NCBI GenBank assembly: GCA_019058515.1
Contig: JAHPYY010000168.1
Location: forward strand, 1-25,080
DNA from: Promethearchaeota archaeon
Lineage (GTDB): Archaea > Asgardarchaeota > Lokiarchaeia > Sigynarchaeales > SOKP01
DNA length: 25,080 bases
Direction: 5' to 3'
Positions 6,337 through 14,838 of this stretch are shown in pieces. Both the position numbers and the translations under genes were made by a program. The notes beneath the pieces are model-generated. The model made no database searches. It saw nothing but the letters and a program-made list of their open reading frames with translations, and was not told the DNA's origin. Position 1 is the stretch's first letter; every line of letters starts with the position of its first letter.

Positions 6337-7881
6337 TTAGCGGAAGATCGGTGGCAAGAGCTGTAGATAGTCTTTACCCATTATTGCATTGGCACAAATA
6401 AACCCAGAATGGGTAGCAGCTTCAATTCCTCCTTCATTAATGCGCTTTCCATATGTATCTCCAGCAAAATATAGTCCCTCGATAGTTGGACATTTTACAT
6501 CCACCCACTCGTCCTCTGGGTGCCTCCACAGTATACATGTATCTCCAATGGTGAATAAGATAAATTCCAGAGAATCTCTCCAACCAGGGAATGCAGTATC
6601 CAAAAACTTCAACATCCTGTCTATTACGATATTCACCTTTTTCTTATCATGTGCTTCATTATCCAAAATGCTGCTAGCCATACCCGCCAGATACTTCCCT
6701 TCAGGAGCGGTTGTAGGCGCAATATTAGATATACTTACTATATCAAGTGGAACATTACCTCTGAACAATCCTTCCTTCTCGGGGATCAACATGGAAGTAT
6801 GGTAAAAAGTCCTAGGGTCAACCTTGAGTTCACAAAAAGTATTCAATGGTTTGGTTAAACCTATTTGCGCAGCAACCATGGCGGTATGAATCACTTTTTT
6901 AGTTAATTTCACAAAATCTATAGGTAATAAATCCTCATGTAACAGCTTTAGCAATACTCGTGGTGGAGTAGTACAAACTATCAACGGAGCCTTTATTTCT
7001 ACTATTTTACCATCAATCTTAGCTATAACACCAATAGCTCTTCCATTTTGGATGATAATTTCATTGACTTGAGCATTAGTAACAATATTACCTTGAGCAT
7101 CTTTGACGACACTTGCAAAACCCTCAACAATAAAACGATGCCCTGGTGCCCCCGCAAACGCCCAAGAACCATTAGTTATATGTACTCCCATTTTTTGAAC
7201 TTGTAAAAATACCTTTAAATTTTCTCCAGCGATGTTCAGAGCTGGGTCGTTAATGATCGTCTGGAAGGTCCCCATGGCATAATGGAATTCTTCTGCAAGC
7301 TCACTTTTGGTTATACTTTTTATCCAATCCTTCAATGTTACATGGTCTAATTTTTCAGCTTCAGCTATCGTGTTAATTTGGAGCTTTCTTTTGTGGACTT
7401 TCACCATCTGAGCGTAATCTTCATCACTCATCCAACCATACTTAGATCTTCTATCTATTACATGAGGTTTCCAATCATGATCATACCATACGAAGCCTAC
7501 ATTAGGATAGAAAATCGAAGCTTTGTTAAATAGGGCTAAGGCGTGGCTGACCCGTCCTCGGTTGGTATACCAAGCACCCCTACCCCCCGATTCAAGCACA
7601 TAACCATTAAGCATCTTGTTCTTTATGAGTGTGTGGAGATTAGGTTCTATCCTATCGACAACCCAAGAGTGGGCGGATTGCATTAAGGTTTTACGAAACT
7701 TATCTGCATCCTTAATACTTTCCCCTCGGAATGATGTAGCACGTCCTCCTATCTGGGATGATCCCTCAAGGATGAGAACCTTCTTGCGTTCCATATTTGA
7801 TAAAATTGCACCAACAACTGATCCGGCTATGCCACATCCTATGATTATGACATCGTAATCATTCGAAATTTTTTTAGACAT
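6337..7881 (-). CDS. FAD-dependent oxidoreductase, phytoene desaturase/amine oxidase superfamily
   Basis: A 514-aa soluble flavoprotein. The N-terminus has the Rossmann dinucleotide fold DVIIIGCGIAG (10-20), then the acidic residue at E39 and GGRATS (45-50), the pattern that binds FAD in this family. The C-terminus has the second FAD motif GLYFAGDTYGKRINEGGIEAA. The middle is the variable substrate domain, so the substrate is not predictable; carotenoid, prenyl or polyamine-type oxidations all occur in this superfamily. The ATG start is backed by a strong GAGGAG six bases upstream. It stands alone on the minus strand between the two copies of the direct repeat. The superfamily call is firm; the specific reaction is unknown. 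Confidence 0.85.
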   Translation of the reverse strand: MSKKISNDYDVIIIGCGIAGSVVGAILSNMERKKVLILEGSSQIGGRATSFRGESIKDADKFRKTLMQSAHSWVVDRIEPNLHTLIKNKMLNGYVLESGGRGAWYTNRGRVSHALALFNKASIFYPNVGFVWYDHDWKPHVIDRRSKYGWMSDEDYAQMVKVHKRKLQINTIAEAEKLDHVTLKDWIKSITKSELAEEFHYAMGTFQTIINDPALNIAGENLKVFLQVQKMGVHITNGSWAFAGAPGHRFIVEGFASVVKDAQGNIVTNAQVNEIIIQNGRAIGVIAKIDGKIVEIKAPLIVCTTPPRVLLKLLHEDLLPIDFVKLTKKVIHTAMVAAQIGLTKPLNTFCELKVDPRTFYHTSMLIPEKEGLFRGNVPLDIVSISNIAPTTAPEGKYLAGMASSILDNEAHDKKKVNIVIDRMLKFLDTAFPGWRDSLEFILFTIGDTCILWRHPEDEWVDVKCPTIEGLYFAGDTYGKRINEGGIEAATHSGFICANAIMGKDYLQLLPPIFR

Positions 7882-7886
7882 TTTAT

Positions 7887-7892
7887 CTCCTC
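7887..7892 (-). promoter_or_regulatory. Shine-Dalgarno of the FAD oxidoreductase
   Basis: GAGGAG on the minus strand, spaced normally before the ATG at 7879-7881; it fixes the start. Confidence 0.7.
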
Positions 7893-8050
7893 TTTTTTGA
7901 TAATTATTATTACTTATTATGCAGAAATAATTTTATCTAATATTTCTTCATATTAAAATACCTTTTCACTTCGAGGATTTAATGGACTCTTAGGAATAAT
8001 TCATATAAAGATGTTATCTGAAGTAATGCAAAAACATCTTATCAATATAA

Positions 8051-8169
8051 TTTGAATTATTAAAAAAAATTTTATGTTTCTAAGATAATTAATTTCTTTA
8101 AAATCTCAAAATATTAAACAAATAAATATAAGGTTATGGTTTTATATTAAGTATAATATTTCTCAAATG
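8051..8169 (+). repeat. Direct repeat copy 2, upstream of the coiled-coil cluster
   Basis: Partner of the repeat at 4921-5057, same orientation, about 3.1 kb away. The 39-nt block 8131-8169 includes TTTATATTAAGTATAA, a plausible TATA box, and ends 46 bases before the ATG at 8216. Here it looks like a working promoter for the coiled-coil gene pair. The near-perfect identity of this block, against the weaker match further upstream, suggests either recent duplication or selection on this part. Confidence 0.75.
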
Positions 8170-8215
8170 AGAATTAAATCCTTAAAAAAAGCTACCTAAT
8201 AGGTGTCGCAAATAT

Positions 8216-8626
8216 ATGGCAGAAATGTTAACTGACTTACTACAAAACATCTACAATAGAATCGCTCAATTAGGAAAATCCATTCAAGATCTAAAACAAT
8301 CTTTAGACGATTTAAATAATAACATCGAGCAAAAAATCACTAATCTAACGGGAAAAATGTCAGAATTTTCAAAGGAAATTGAAGTTACTCAAACAAAACA
8401 CATTGGAACACTCTTAGAGATTGGATCAGGGGTAACAACCGAATTAAAGAAATTAGAAGAGGGTTTAGGCATTAAGGCGATTAATGATCTTATCAATAAT
8501 CTGGAAAAATTCTCAAATTTAGCATCAGAGGTATTAAACCAAGATACAGTGAATTTATTACTCTCAGAAGCAATCGAATCAGTAAAATTATTAAAAGAAC
8601 AACCAGCCTCAGCTCAGGAGGAATAG
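8216..8626 (+). CDS. Small coiled-coil protein A
   Basis: A 136-aa soluble protein, almost entirely helical. Residues about 5-60 show heptad spacing of Leu/Ile (LLQNIYNRIAQLGKSI and onward), typical of a coiled coil. A Gly-containing break near 85-95 is followed by another amphipathic helix and an acidic tail (QEE). There is no membrane segment and no catalytic motif. I do not recognise the family. It begins MAE like the next gene, which follows after 35 bases and has the same size and character, so the two may be diverged paralogues or assembly partners. It is preceded by the duplicated promoter-like repeat. It ends with TAG. Confidence 0.75.
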   Translation: MAEMLTDLLQNIYNRIAQLGKSIQDLKQSLDDLNNNIEQKITNLTGKMSEFSKEIEVTQTKHIGTLLEIGSGVTTELKKLEEGLGIKAINDLINNLEKFSNLASEVLNQDTVNLLLSEAIESVKLLKEQPASAQEE

Positions 8627-8661
8627 TTTTATAATATCGAATAATAGAAAGAGGGAAACTC

Positions 8662-9090
8662 ATGGCAGAAGAACTAATAAATGAAATGATTAATAAAATT
8701 AATCAGATTACTGCATCGCTCGATGGTACTATTGCTCAAATTAATCAAATGAGTGGGGCAATCGCTAAAATGTCTCAAAAGTTCAGTGAAGAAACTATAT
8801 CACTGACTGAGAATATCCGATTAATCGTAGAGGTGATAAAACAATTTCGAGTTCAATCGAGTAAAAGTATTCAAGAGCTTTCGAACGAATTCAACGACAG
8901 GATTAAGGAAATGTACAAAAAAAAAGCGATTGAAAGCATTTTGGAAGAAGAGATGAAGGCTATTGAGGCTATAAAAAAAACTGAACAGGCAGTTTCAAAT
9001 AATTTATATTACGCTCAGTTGTTAAATATTATTCAGAGCATTCGTGAGGAAACGAATCGTATTGTTGGCGGGATCGCTCGGAAAAGTTAG
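8662..9090 (+). CDS. Small coiled-coil protein B
   Basis: A 142-aa helical protein of the same style as its neighbour: MAE start, heptad-like Ile/Leu repeats (INKINQITASLDGTIAQINQ, then SIQELSNEFNDRIKEM), a Lys-rich central break (YKKKAI) and a basic C-terminus (GGIARKS). GAGGG lies a normal distance upstream of the ATG. It is 35 bases after coiled-coil A and is followed by a longin-like/TPR gene on the same strand, so the three probably form one functional group. No family recognised; a scaffold or adaptor role is only an inference. It ends with TAG. Confidence 0.75.
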   Translation: MAEELINEMINKINQITASLDGTIAQINQMSGAIAKMSQKFSEETISLTENIRLIVEVIKQFRVQSSKSIQELSNEFNDRIKEMYKKKAIESILEEEMKAIEAIKKTEQAVSNNLYYAQLLNIIQSIREETNRIVGGIARKS

Positions 9091-9209
9091 TCGTATTTAT
9101 TTTTTTTAAATTATTATATAAATCGTAAATCCTTATAATTCATAGTACACTTGTAGGTTTAGTACTATTATCATAAATTTCTAATAAAAATTAAATCTAG
9201 CTGATAAAA

Positions 9210-10106
9210 TTGCCAAACGGATGTTTTACTATCTTAATACCCCTAGATTCGGATTATAAGGTTCTAGGTTATTATTTTAAAGAGGATAGAGAGGATTTTA
9301 AAATAACTAGTGATTTATTTCTGAGACTAAATTTGGATCATTCAAAAAACGAGTACAATTTGTTAAAATTGAAAGATTTTACCACATTTACATATTACCA
9401 TCCATTAAGCGGGAAATTAAAAAGAAAAGCTTCGGGAATGATCCTAGGTTTGCTTTTAAATGAAGAAGATAAACCAGAAAAATTTAGATCTTCATTAAAA
9501 GAAGCTGCTTTGGAATTAGAAAATTTAGACTTGTTAATAATCACTCAGAGTGATTTTGAAGCTAAGCTAAAGAAGATTTATCAAGAGGACCTTGAACCGA
9601 TTGTTGATATCATGCAACCTGGATTATTAAAAGAAAGAATTATTAACACTACAAAATCTATGTTGAGTGGAGGGAAAAAAGAACGGTCGAAGGCACAGAA
9701 TCTTCTTGAGAAAATTGAAGATGGTGTTCATGAGAAGATAATTGAATTCTATAACGCTGCTGAAAAATCCCTAAAACAAAAGGATTTTGATAAAGCTACA
9801 AAATTATACGAAAAATCTGCTGAAATTGCTAAAGACCTAATGGAAGAAGATTTAGCAAAATCTCTAATTGAAAAAGCTCAAATTTCTAAAAAAATTCCCG
9901 ATCTATTAAAAAAAAGAGACAAATTTATACAAGAAGCCAGAAACTCTTTAAGGAATGAAGACTTTCATAGTGCTTACTTATATTATAAAAAAGCAAGTGA
10001 TTTATCAAAGGATCTTTTAGATTTCGAAAAAGAGGAGGAATATCGCTTAAAGTCTAAAGCGCTTCAAGAATTTTTTCAAGTCGACGAGAAATATAAATCG
10101 AAATAA
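9210..10106 (+). CDS. Longin-like domain plus TPR/MIT-like helical protein
   Basis: A 298-aa soluble protein. Residues about 1-110 alternate strands and helices (FTILIPL, VLGYYF, TFTYYHPL, GMILGLLL, then a helix at 88-105), consistent with a longin/roadblock-type fold as found in many Asgard trafficking-like proteins. From about 170 there are helical-hairpin repeats (FYNAAEKSLKQKDFDKATKLY and a second YYKKASDLSKDLLDF), the pattern of TPR or MIT modules. It starts at TTG; there is no clear ribosome site, so it may be leaderless. It resembles in layout the larger minus-strand protein at 17264-18637. The TPR part is fairly sure, the longin part tentative. Confidence 0.65.
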   Translation: MPNGCFTILIPLDSDYKVLGYYFKEDREDFKITSDLFLRLNLDHSKNEYNLLKLKDFTTFTYYHPLSGKLKRKASGMILGLLLNEEDKPEKFRSSLKEAALELENLDLLIITQSDFEAKLKKIYQEDLEPIVDIMQPGLLKERIINTTKSMLSGGKKERSKAQNLLEKIEDGVHEKIIEFYNAAEKSLKQKDFDKATKLYEKSAEIAKDLMEEDLAKSLIEKAQISKKIPDLLKKRDKFIQEARNSLRNEDFHSAYLYYKKASDLSKDLLDFEKEEEYRLKSKALQEFFQVDEKYKSK

Positions 10107-10170
10107 TCCAACAAAGTTCTCAAAGTATCCTCAAGAGATATTATTTTAGAATTAAACTTGGAGAACTATT

Positions 10171-11019
10171 ATGACTGGAATCCATACTCAAATTGTTTGC
10201 CTTCTCACTGATTTTGGTCCTAAGGGCAACCATTATGTGGCTCAAATGAAAGCAGTTATATTGAAAGTTAATCCATTTGTAAGGATTATAGATATATCTC
10301 ACAATATTCGTCCTTTCTCTATTATTGAAGGATCCTATGTTTTTAAAACAACTTATAAACTATATCCTCCAAAAACGGTATTTATCATAGTGATTGATCC
10401 TGGTGTTGGATCTCAGAGAAGAATTATAGCTGTGAAAACTCTTAATAATCACTTTCTAATCGCTCCCGACAATGGATTATTTTCACTAATATTTGAAAAG
10501 GAAGAAATCGTGGAGTGCATATATATTCAGGAGGAGTCATATTTTCACCATCCCGTTTCAGAAACTTTCCATGGAAGAGATATAATGGCCCCCGTTGCAG
10601 CATATATTTCAAAAGGCAACAATCTTAATTCCTTTGGGCCAAAAATCCAATTTTCAAGCGTAAAATCATATAAAAATCCACTTTATATTGATCACAACTC
10701 GAATAAAATTGAAGGAATTATCCAGTATATTGATTCCTATGGAAATTTAACCACAAATATACCAATATCTGAAGGTTTACAATTATCAAACTCTTCTCTT
10801 AAGCTTGAATATAAAAATTCATTAACCTTGGTGACAGGAAGCAAATCTTACACTGGGATCTTCAGTAGATTCTTTTCTGAGGTTCCTAAAAATGAGATTG
10901 TCTTTATAAAAGGATCAACAGGCTATCTAGAAGTATCTTTAAATCAAGGAAGTGCGGCAGAGTTAACGAAGTTAAATATTGGAGACTCTTTGACAATAAT
11001 ATTTGAAATATGTAGGTAA
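10171..11019 (+). CDS. S-adenosylmethionine hydroxide adenosyltransferase (DUF62)
   Basis: This family hydrolyses SAM to adenosine and methionine, and is related to the fluorinase and chlorinase SalL. Family marks are all present: TDFG near residue 14 followed by YVAQMK, DPGVG (about 74-78), APDNGL (about 94-99) and FHGRDIMAPVAA (about 131-142). The C-terminal domain has the family's YIDSYGNLTTNI strand. At 282 aa it is slightly longer than usual. GGAG lies before the ATG. The Nudix-NadM gene follows after 21 bases, so both are probably co-transcribed. The physiological role of archaeal DUF62 enzymes is not settled. Confidence 0.92.
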   Translation: MTGIHTQIVCLLTDFGPKGNHYVAQMKAVILKVNPFVRIIDISHNIRPFSIIEGSYVFKTTYKLYPPKTVFIIVIDPGVGSQRRIIAVKTLNNHFLIAPDNGLFSLIFEKEEIVECIYIQEESYFHHPVSETFHGRDIMAPVAAYISKGNNLNSFGPKIQFSSVKSYKNPLYIDHNSNKIEGIIQYIDSYGNLTTNIPISEGLQLSNSSLKLEYKNSLTLVTGSKSYTGIFSRFFSEVPKNEIVFIKGSTGYLEVSLNQGSAAELTKLNIGDSLTIIFEICR

Positions 11020-11028
11020 AAGTTAAAA

Positions 11029-11034
11029 GGAGGG
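11029..11034 (+). promoter_or_regulatory. Strong Shine-Dalgarno setting a TTG start
   Basis: GGAGGG ends six bases before the TTG at 11041. No ATG lies nearby, so this site decides the start of the Nudix-NadM gene. Confidence 0.75.
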
Positions 11035-11040
11035 CATACA

Positions 11041-12165
11041 TTGAAAGACGAAATAATCGCTTGCATTAATAGAGAAGATGTAAAATTCCTCCATTCAGGT
11101 CAAATTTCAAAATATATCTTCCCCCTTTCAAGAAAGGAAGCTCATAGGAAAAAAATTTGTCATTTAGTTATTCGAGTATTTATTGTAGCAATTACGCCCA
11201 AAAAGGAGGTTTTTTACTTAGTACAAAAAAGAGGTCCAAAAAAGGATACTTACCCAAATTATTTTACTGATTCCGCTTCAGGCCATGTGGAGTATCATAA
11301 GCGGCTAGATTTCGTAAAGATCAAGGAAAATGCATTAAGAGAGTTAGAAGAGGAATTTGGTATAAATGTTAACGATGTTATAGATTTAAAGTTCCAAGAT
11401 CTTACCATTGAGGACGATGTGGAAGAAGCGACAGAGGTTGCATATGTATTTTTTGGTTTGGTTAAGTATACCGTTAAACTAAAACCTAATTCTGAAGAGT
11501 TGGACCTTTCGGCAAGTCGTTTTTACACCAGAAATGAATTAAAGACCATTATATCCAAGGAAAAATTAGTCGACCATTCGAGAATTATTTGGAAGCTCAT
11601 ATTATCAAAAGATTTAAGCAAATTATTTGATAATGGTTCGCAATCGAATGGCAATAATAACATAGCACTTTTTATTGGGAGATTCCAACCACTTCATTTT
11701 GGTCATCTTTACGTTATTAAAGAAATATTGAAATCTAGTAAGCTTTTAAAAATTGCAATAGGAAGTGCTCAATTAAGCTATAGTAAAAACGATCCTTTTA
11801 CCGGTGCTGAAAGAGAAGAATTTTTGCGCGCTGCTCTATCAAAACGAAATATTAAGGATACATTATATAAGATATATCAAATACCAGATGTATTTAACGC
11901 AGAGAAGTGGGTTTCTCACTTAGTTTCGATTGTAGGACGATTCGATATCGTGTACTCCAATAGTGAATGGGTGCGACAGTTGTTTAAAAATGAAGGATAT
12001 AAAGTAGGAAAAAAAATTGAAATCTTCAAAAAAAAATTCAATGGATCAAACGTACGCAGCCTAATAAAAAACGATAAGAAGATTTGGCGAAACCTTGTTC
12101 CCAATGAAGTTATAAGCATGATGAAAGAATACAACGGCATAAATAGAATCAAATCCTCTACATAA
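11041..12165 (+). CDS. Nudix domain fused to NadM-type nicotinamide-nucleotide adenylyltransferase
   Basis: A two-domain 374-aa protein. Residues about 38-190 are a Nudix fold: GHVEY at 81-85 and ALRELEEEFGI at 98-108. The spacing between the Gly and the REL-EE-G core is longer than the standard Nudix box, as in isopentenyl-diphosphate isomerase-like relatives. Residues about 205-370 are an archaeal NadM: GRFQPLHFGHLYVI (213-226, the nucleotide-binding HxGH type), GSAQLSYSKNDPFTGAERE (241-259) and NGSNVRSLI near the end. NadM makes NAD from NMN and ATP. Known bacterial NMNAT-Nudix fusions have the opposite order (NMNAT first). The Nudix part could cleave ADP-ribose or a related dinucleotide, or act on another substrate. 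Just downstream of a SAM hydrolase, upstream of rtcA. Confidence 0.88.
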   Translation: MKDEIIACINREDVKFLHSGQISKYIFPLSRKEAHRKKICHLVIRVFIVAITPKKEVFYLVQKRGPKKDTYPNYFTDSASGHVEYHKRLDFVKIKENALRELEEEFGINVNDVIDLKFQDLTIEDDVEEATEVAYVFFGLVKYTVKLKPNSEELDLSASRFYTRNELKTIISKEKLVDHSRIIWKLILSKDLSKLFDNGSQSNGNNNIALFIGRFQPLHFGHLYVIKEILKSSKLLKIAIGSAQLSYSKNDPFTGAEREEFLRAALSKRNIKDTLYKIYQIPDVFNAEKWVSHLVSIVGRFDIVYSNSEWVRQLFKNEGYKVGKKIEIFKKKFNGSNVRSLIKNDKKIWRNLVPNEVISMMKEYNGINRIKSST

Positions 12166-12184
12166 AAAATTTTTACACCGAGAT

Positions 12185-13249
12185 ATGGAAACTAAAGATT
12201 ATCTCCTCATTGATGGATCGATGGGTGAAGGTGGTGGAGCTGTCCTCCGTTTAAGTACTGCCTTTTCTGTAATATATAACTTACCAATTAAAGTCGTAAA
12301 TATTAGGGCAAATAGACCAAAGCCGGGTTTAAGACTACAGCACGTTATTGGTCTGAGAATACTCACTCGGTTAACAGGAAGCGTCCTAAGTGAAGTGCAA
12401 GTAGGAACTCGAGAACTAATGTTTACTCCCAAAAGAAACTTATCCGAGAGATTAGACGAAAATATTAAGACTGCGGCGAGTATTGGATTAATACTTCAAC
12501 CCATCCAAATCGCTAGTCTAGCACTAAACGAAATCGAGCAAATCAAACTTGTCCTAAACGGTGGAGGAACATTTGGCAAATGGGCTCCAAGTCTGGAATA
12601 CTTGAAACGAATTACTTATCCTGTCTTTAACAAGGTAGGCCACAACTTACACATCAAGGTACTAAAACATGGCTGGTATCCTAAAGGAGGAGCCAAAACT
12701 GAATGCCTAATTTTTCCCCCCAAACAGGATTTAACTTCTTTTTCATTTACCGAAATTGGAGATATTGATAAAATTCTCGGACATATTACGATTACAAAAG
12801 ATTTATATTCAAATAAATCTAAAATCGTGGAAAGAATTATAAAGTCTTCTAAGAAATCTCTCTCAAATTTACAAATCGACAATATCAACATCACTTTTGA
12901 GACGGTAGAGTCGATAAGTTCTGGAGTAGGCTTTCTTCTATGGACTCGGGCTGATAATGGGGCGATTGTATCATCAGGAACAGTTTTAGGCGAAAAAAGA
13001 TTGCCCGCTGAAAGGTTAGGTACTATCGCTGCCGAAAAACTCTCTGATTGCATTTTAAACGAAGTTCCCGTGGATAATTATTTAAGCGATCAGTTAATCC
13101 CATTAATGGCTATCATTCAGGAACCTTGTAAGATTAAAGTAAGAGAAATAACTAGTCACTCTAGGACAAACTTGGAAATAGCGAAAATATTCACAAAAAA
13201 ACCTTACTCCATTAAAAAAACCCAAGGTGGATATATTATTGAGCTTTAA
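12185..13249 (+). CDS. rtcA: RNA 3'-terminal phosphate cyclase
   Basis: RtcA converts RNA 3'-phosphate to 2',3'-cyclic phosphate using ATP through a covalent enzyme-AMP. The N-terminus has DGSMGEGGGAVLR (10-22), then NIRANRPKPGLRLQH (39-53), both family signatures. NGGGTFG lies in the middle. The C-terminal SDQLIPLMA is followed by the TSHSRTN block, where H325 is a candidate for the adenylated histidine. At 354 aa it is normal for the family. It follows the Nudix-NadM gene after 19 bases, so the SAM hydrolase, Nudix-NadM and rtcA may be one transcript. In a genome with spliced tRNAs an RNA-end enzyme is useful, but a direct link is not shown. The family call is firm. Confidence 0.92.
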   Translation: METKDYLLIDGSMGEGGGAVLRLSTAFSVIYNLPIKVVNIRANRPKPGLRLQHVIGLRILTRLTGSVLSEVQVGTRELMFTPKRNLSERLDENIKTAASIGLILQPIQIASLALNEIEQIKLVLNGGGTFGKWAPSLEYLKRITYPVFNKVGHNLHIKVLKHGWYPKGGAKTECLIFPPKQDLTSFSFTEIGDIDKILGHITITKDLYSNKSKIVERIIKSSKKSLSNLQIDNINITFETVESISSGVGFLLWTRADNGAIVSSGTVLGEKRLPAERLGTIAAEKLSDCILNEVPVDNYLSDQLIPLMAIIQEPCKIKVREITSHSRTNLEIAKIFTKKPYSIKKTQGGYIIEL

Positions 13250-13264
13250 CGATTTAGAAAAAAA

Positions 13265-13286
13265 TTTTAGAATAAAAATTCTAAAA
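13265..13286 (+). terminator. Perfect hairpin after rtcA
   Basis: TTTTAGAAT (13265-13273) and ATTCTAAAA (13278-13286) form a 9-bp stem with a 4-nt A loop, 16 bases after the rtcA stop. Possible transcript-end structure of the three-gene unit. Confidence 0.4.
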
Positions 13287-13364
13287 ATGCGAGAATAATT
13301 TTTATAAGAGTAGACTCTATTATATGAATATTAAGCAATAGAAAAAACTTAGAAGGTAAATTTT

Positions 13365-14309
13365 ATGTCGTCAACCGTATCAGCCATGCAAAGGTGTCCC
13401 AGATGTGGAAATGAAAATAGAGGAGATAGTTATGCCTGTAGTTTTTGCGGAAAACGCTTGAGAACAGAAAGAATAGAAAATATTTCAATATTTAAACGAT
13501 ACGAAGAAGAATGGTATTCTCCTGCTAGGTGGTACCTCAAAATCTTGTGGATTTTAATCAAACCCAATAAAGGTTTTTTCGAAATTAACCATCGCAGAAA
13601 GGACGCACCGGGATTTATTATATTATTGTTTAATTCTCTTTTATGGGGATTAATGGGTCTTGCAATTCTCGTTCATTTTCCTGCATTGACTTTACTTTCG
13701 CTAACCATGGGATTAAGTTTTTTCTTAGCATTTTTTTTGTTAGGTACTATATTCCAATTCGTATTTTACACTTTTCTAATTTGGTTGTTTACAAGAGGCG
13801 CTAATATTGCTGTTGATTTTTCTGAGCGGTTAGAATCCCGTTTTGGGATGGAAGCAGTAGAAAAAGAAAAATATAAAGAAGAATCGCTAAGTCCATTCAG
13901 TATTTATAGGGGAGGTACGCTCTTACAAGCACAAGAATCCTATAAGTATAAAATGATGTTATGTGCGTTTGCCCCCTATTTGATCGTTAATGTAGTGAAA
14001 ATTCTAATCCTACTTATTGGCCTTCCTTTCGGTACTATCGATCCTGAGGCTTCAGTGGACACACCAATTCAAGTTTTAATGAGTAGCCCAGTTTGGGCGG
14101 TAATTGATGTTATTGACGGATTGACCTTGGCAATATGGGTTCCAATTCTCATGGCGATCGCAATAAGAGAACTCTCGAATTCTTCAACCTTTAGAGTTTT
14201 AATATCGTCAGTAATTATAGGAATCTTTGCTGCGGTAATTCTTTTTTTTCTACGCCCCACTTTATTTGGAGCACTCTTTCCAGTTACCACTCCATCAGTA
14301 ACTCCTTAA
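13365..14309 (+). CDS. Zinc-ribbon, Yip1-like membrane protein
   Basis: A 314-aa protein. The N-terminus holds a zinc ribbon (CPRCGNENRGDSYACSFCGK, C-x2-C...C-x2-C, about 12-31). After a linker with a LIKPNKGFFEI box (about 64-74) typical of Yip1-domain proteins, hydrophobic segments at about 85-108, 112-145, 200-220, 240-265 and 275-300 give five likely membrane helices. Yip1 proteins in eukaryotes act in Rab/Golgi traffic, and bacterial and archaeal members exist with unknown roles. AGAAGG precedes the ATG. No neighbour suggests a specific job. The Yip1 assignment rests on topology and the KPxxxF box, so it is moderate. Confidence 0.7.
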   Translation: MSSTVSAMQRCPRCGNENRGDSYACSFCGKRLRTERIENISIFKRYEEEWYSPARWYLKILWILIKPNKGFFEINHRRKDAPGFIILLFNSLLWGLMGLAILVHFPALTLLSLTMGLSFFLAFFLLGTIFQFVFYTFLIWLFTRGANIAVDFSERLESRFGMEAVEKEKYKEESLSPFSIYRGGTLLQAQESYKYKMMLCAFAPYLIVNVVKILILLIGLPFGTIDPEASVDTPIQVLMSSPVWAVIDVIDGLTLAIWVPILMAIAIRELSNSSTFRVLISSVIIGIFAAVILFFLRPTLFGALFPVTTPSVTP

Positions 14310-14470
14310 CCTATTCTCAGTTTTTAAATTACTCTTGGTTAAATTAAATTTGAAAATCCTATTGTTTCTAATTAACTAACCTAAAATCCAAAAAATTAAT
14401 TAATTTCTTACCATTTCAATAAATACTACATTACAATAGTTATAACACATTCACAAGAGAGAAAAAGTGT

Positions 14471-14740
14471 ATGCCGCGTCCAGGTCTTCGTTCTAAAGCA
14501 CAAAAAAGAAAAGCCGTTAAAACTCCAGGAGGTAAAAATACCACCCTTTATTGGCGAAAAAAACCCAAAAGAGCTCATTGTACAATTTGTAAAAAGCCCC
14601 TTCAATCAATTCCCCAATTAAGACCATCTAAGATTAAGAAAACACATCTCACTTCCAGAAGGGCAAATAGAATTGAGAGTGGGCGATATTGCTCTCAGTG
14701 TTTAAAAGGATTAATAAAAGAACAGGTATGGAATCAATAG
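14471..14740 (+). CDS. rpl34e: Ribosomal protein L34e
   Basis: A 89-aa basic protein of the large archaeal/eukaryotic ribosomal subunit. It has the family N-terminus MPRPGLRSKAQKRK, a TPGGK stretch, and two CxxC pairs (CTICKKPL and YCSQC) that bind zinc. Length fits archaeal L34e. It is followed by cytidylate kinase and L14e on the same strand, the usual archaeal order. It ends with TAG, evidence that TAG is a normal stop even in a highly expressed gene. Confidence 0.95.
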   Translation: MPRPGLRSKAQKRKAVKTPGGKNTTLYWRKKPKRAHCTICKKPLQSIPQLRPSKIKKTHLTSRRANRIESGRYCSQCLKGLIKEQVWNQ

Positions 14741-14838
14741 CATCAATACAAGTCCAAACTTTAGTTTAACAGGCGAATTAGAAAATTTATATTTTCGCGT
14801 TTATAATTTTAAATATCAATACTTATCCTTATTTCTAA

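Noticed and set aside
12616..13053. Minus-strand ORF of 145 aa inside rtcA
   Set aside because: It is a shadow of the clear rtcA frame and has no family features; the same holds for the one at 12199-12432 and for other overlapping frames.
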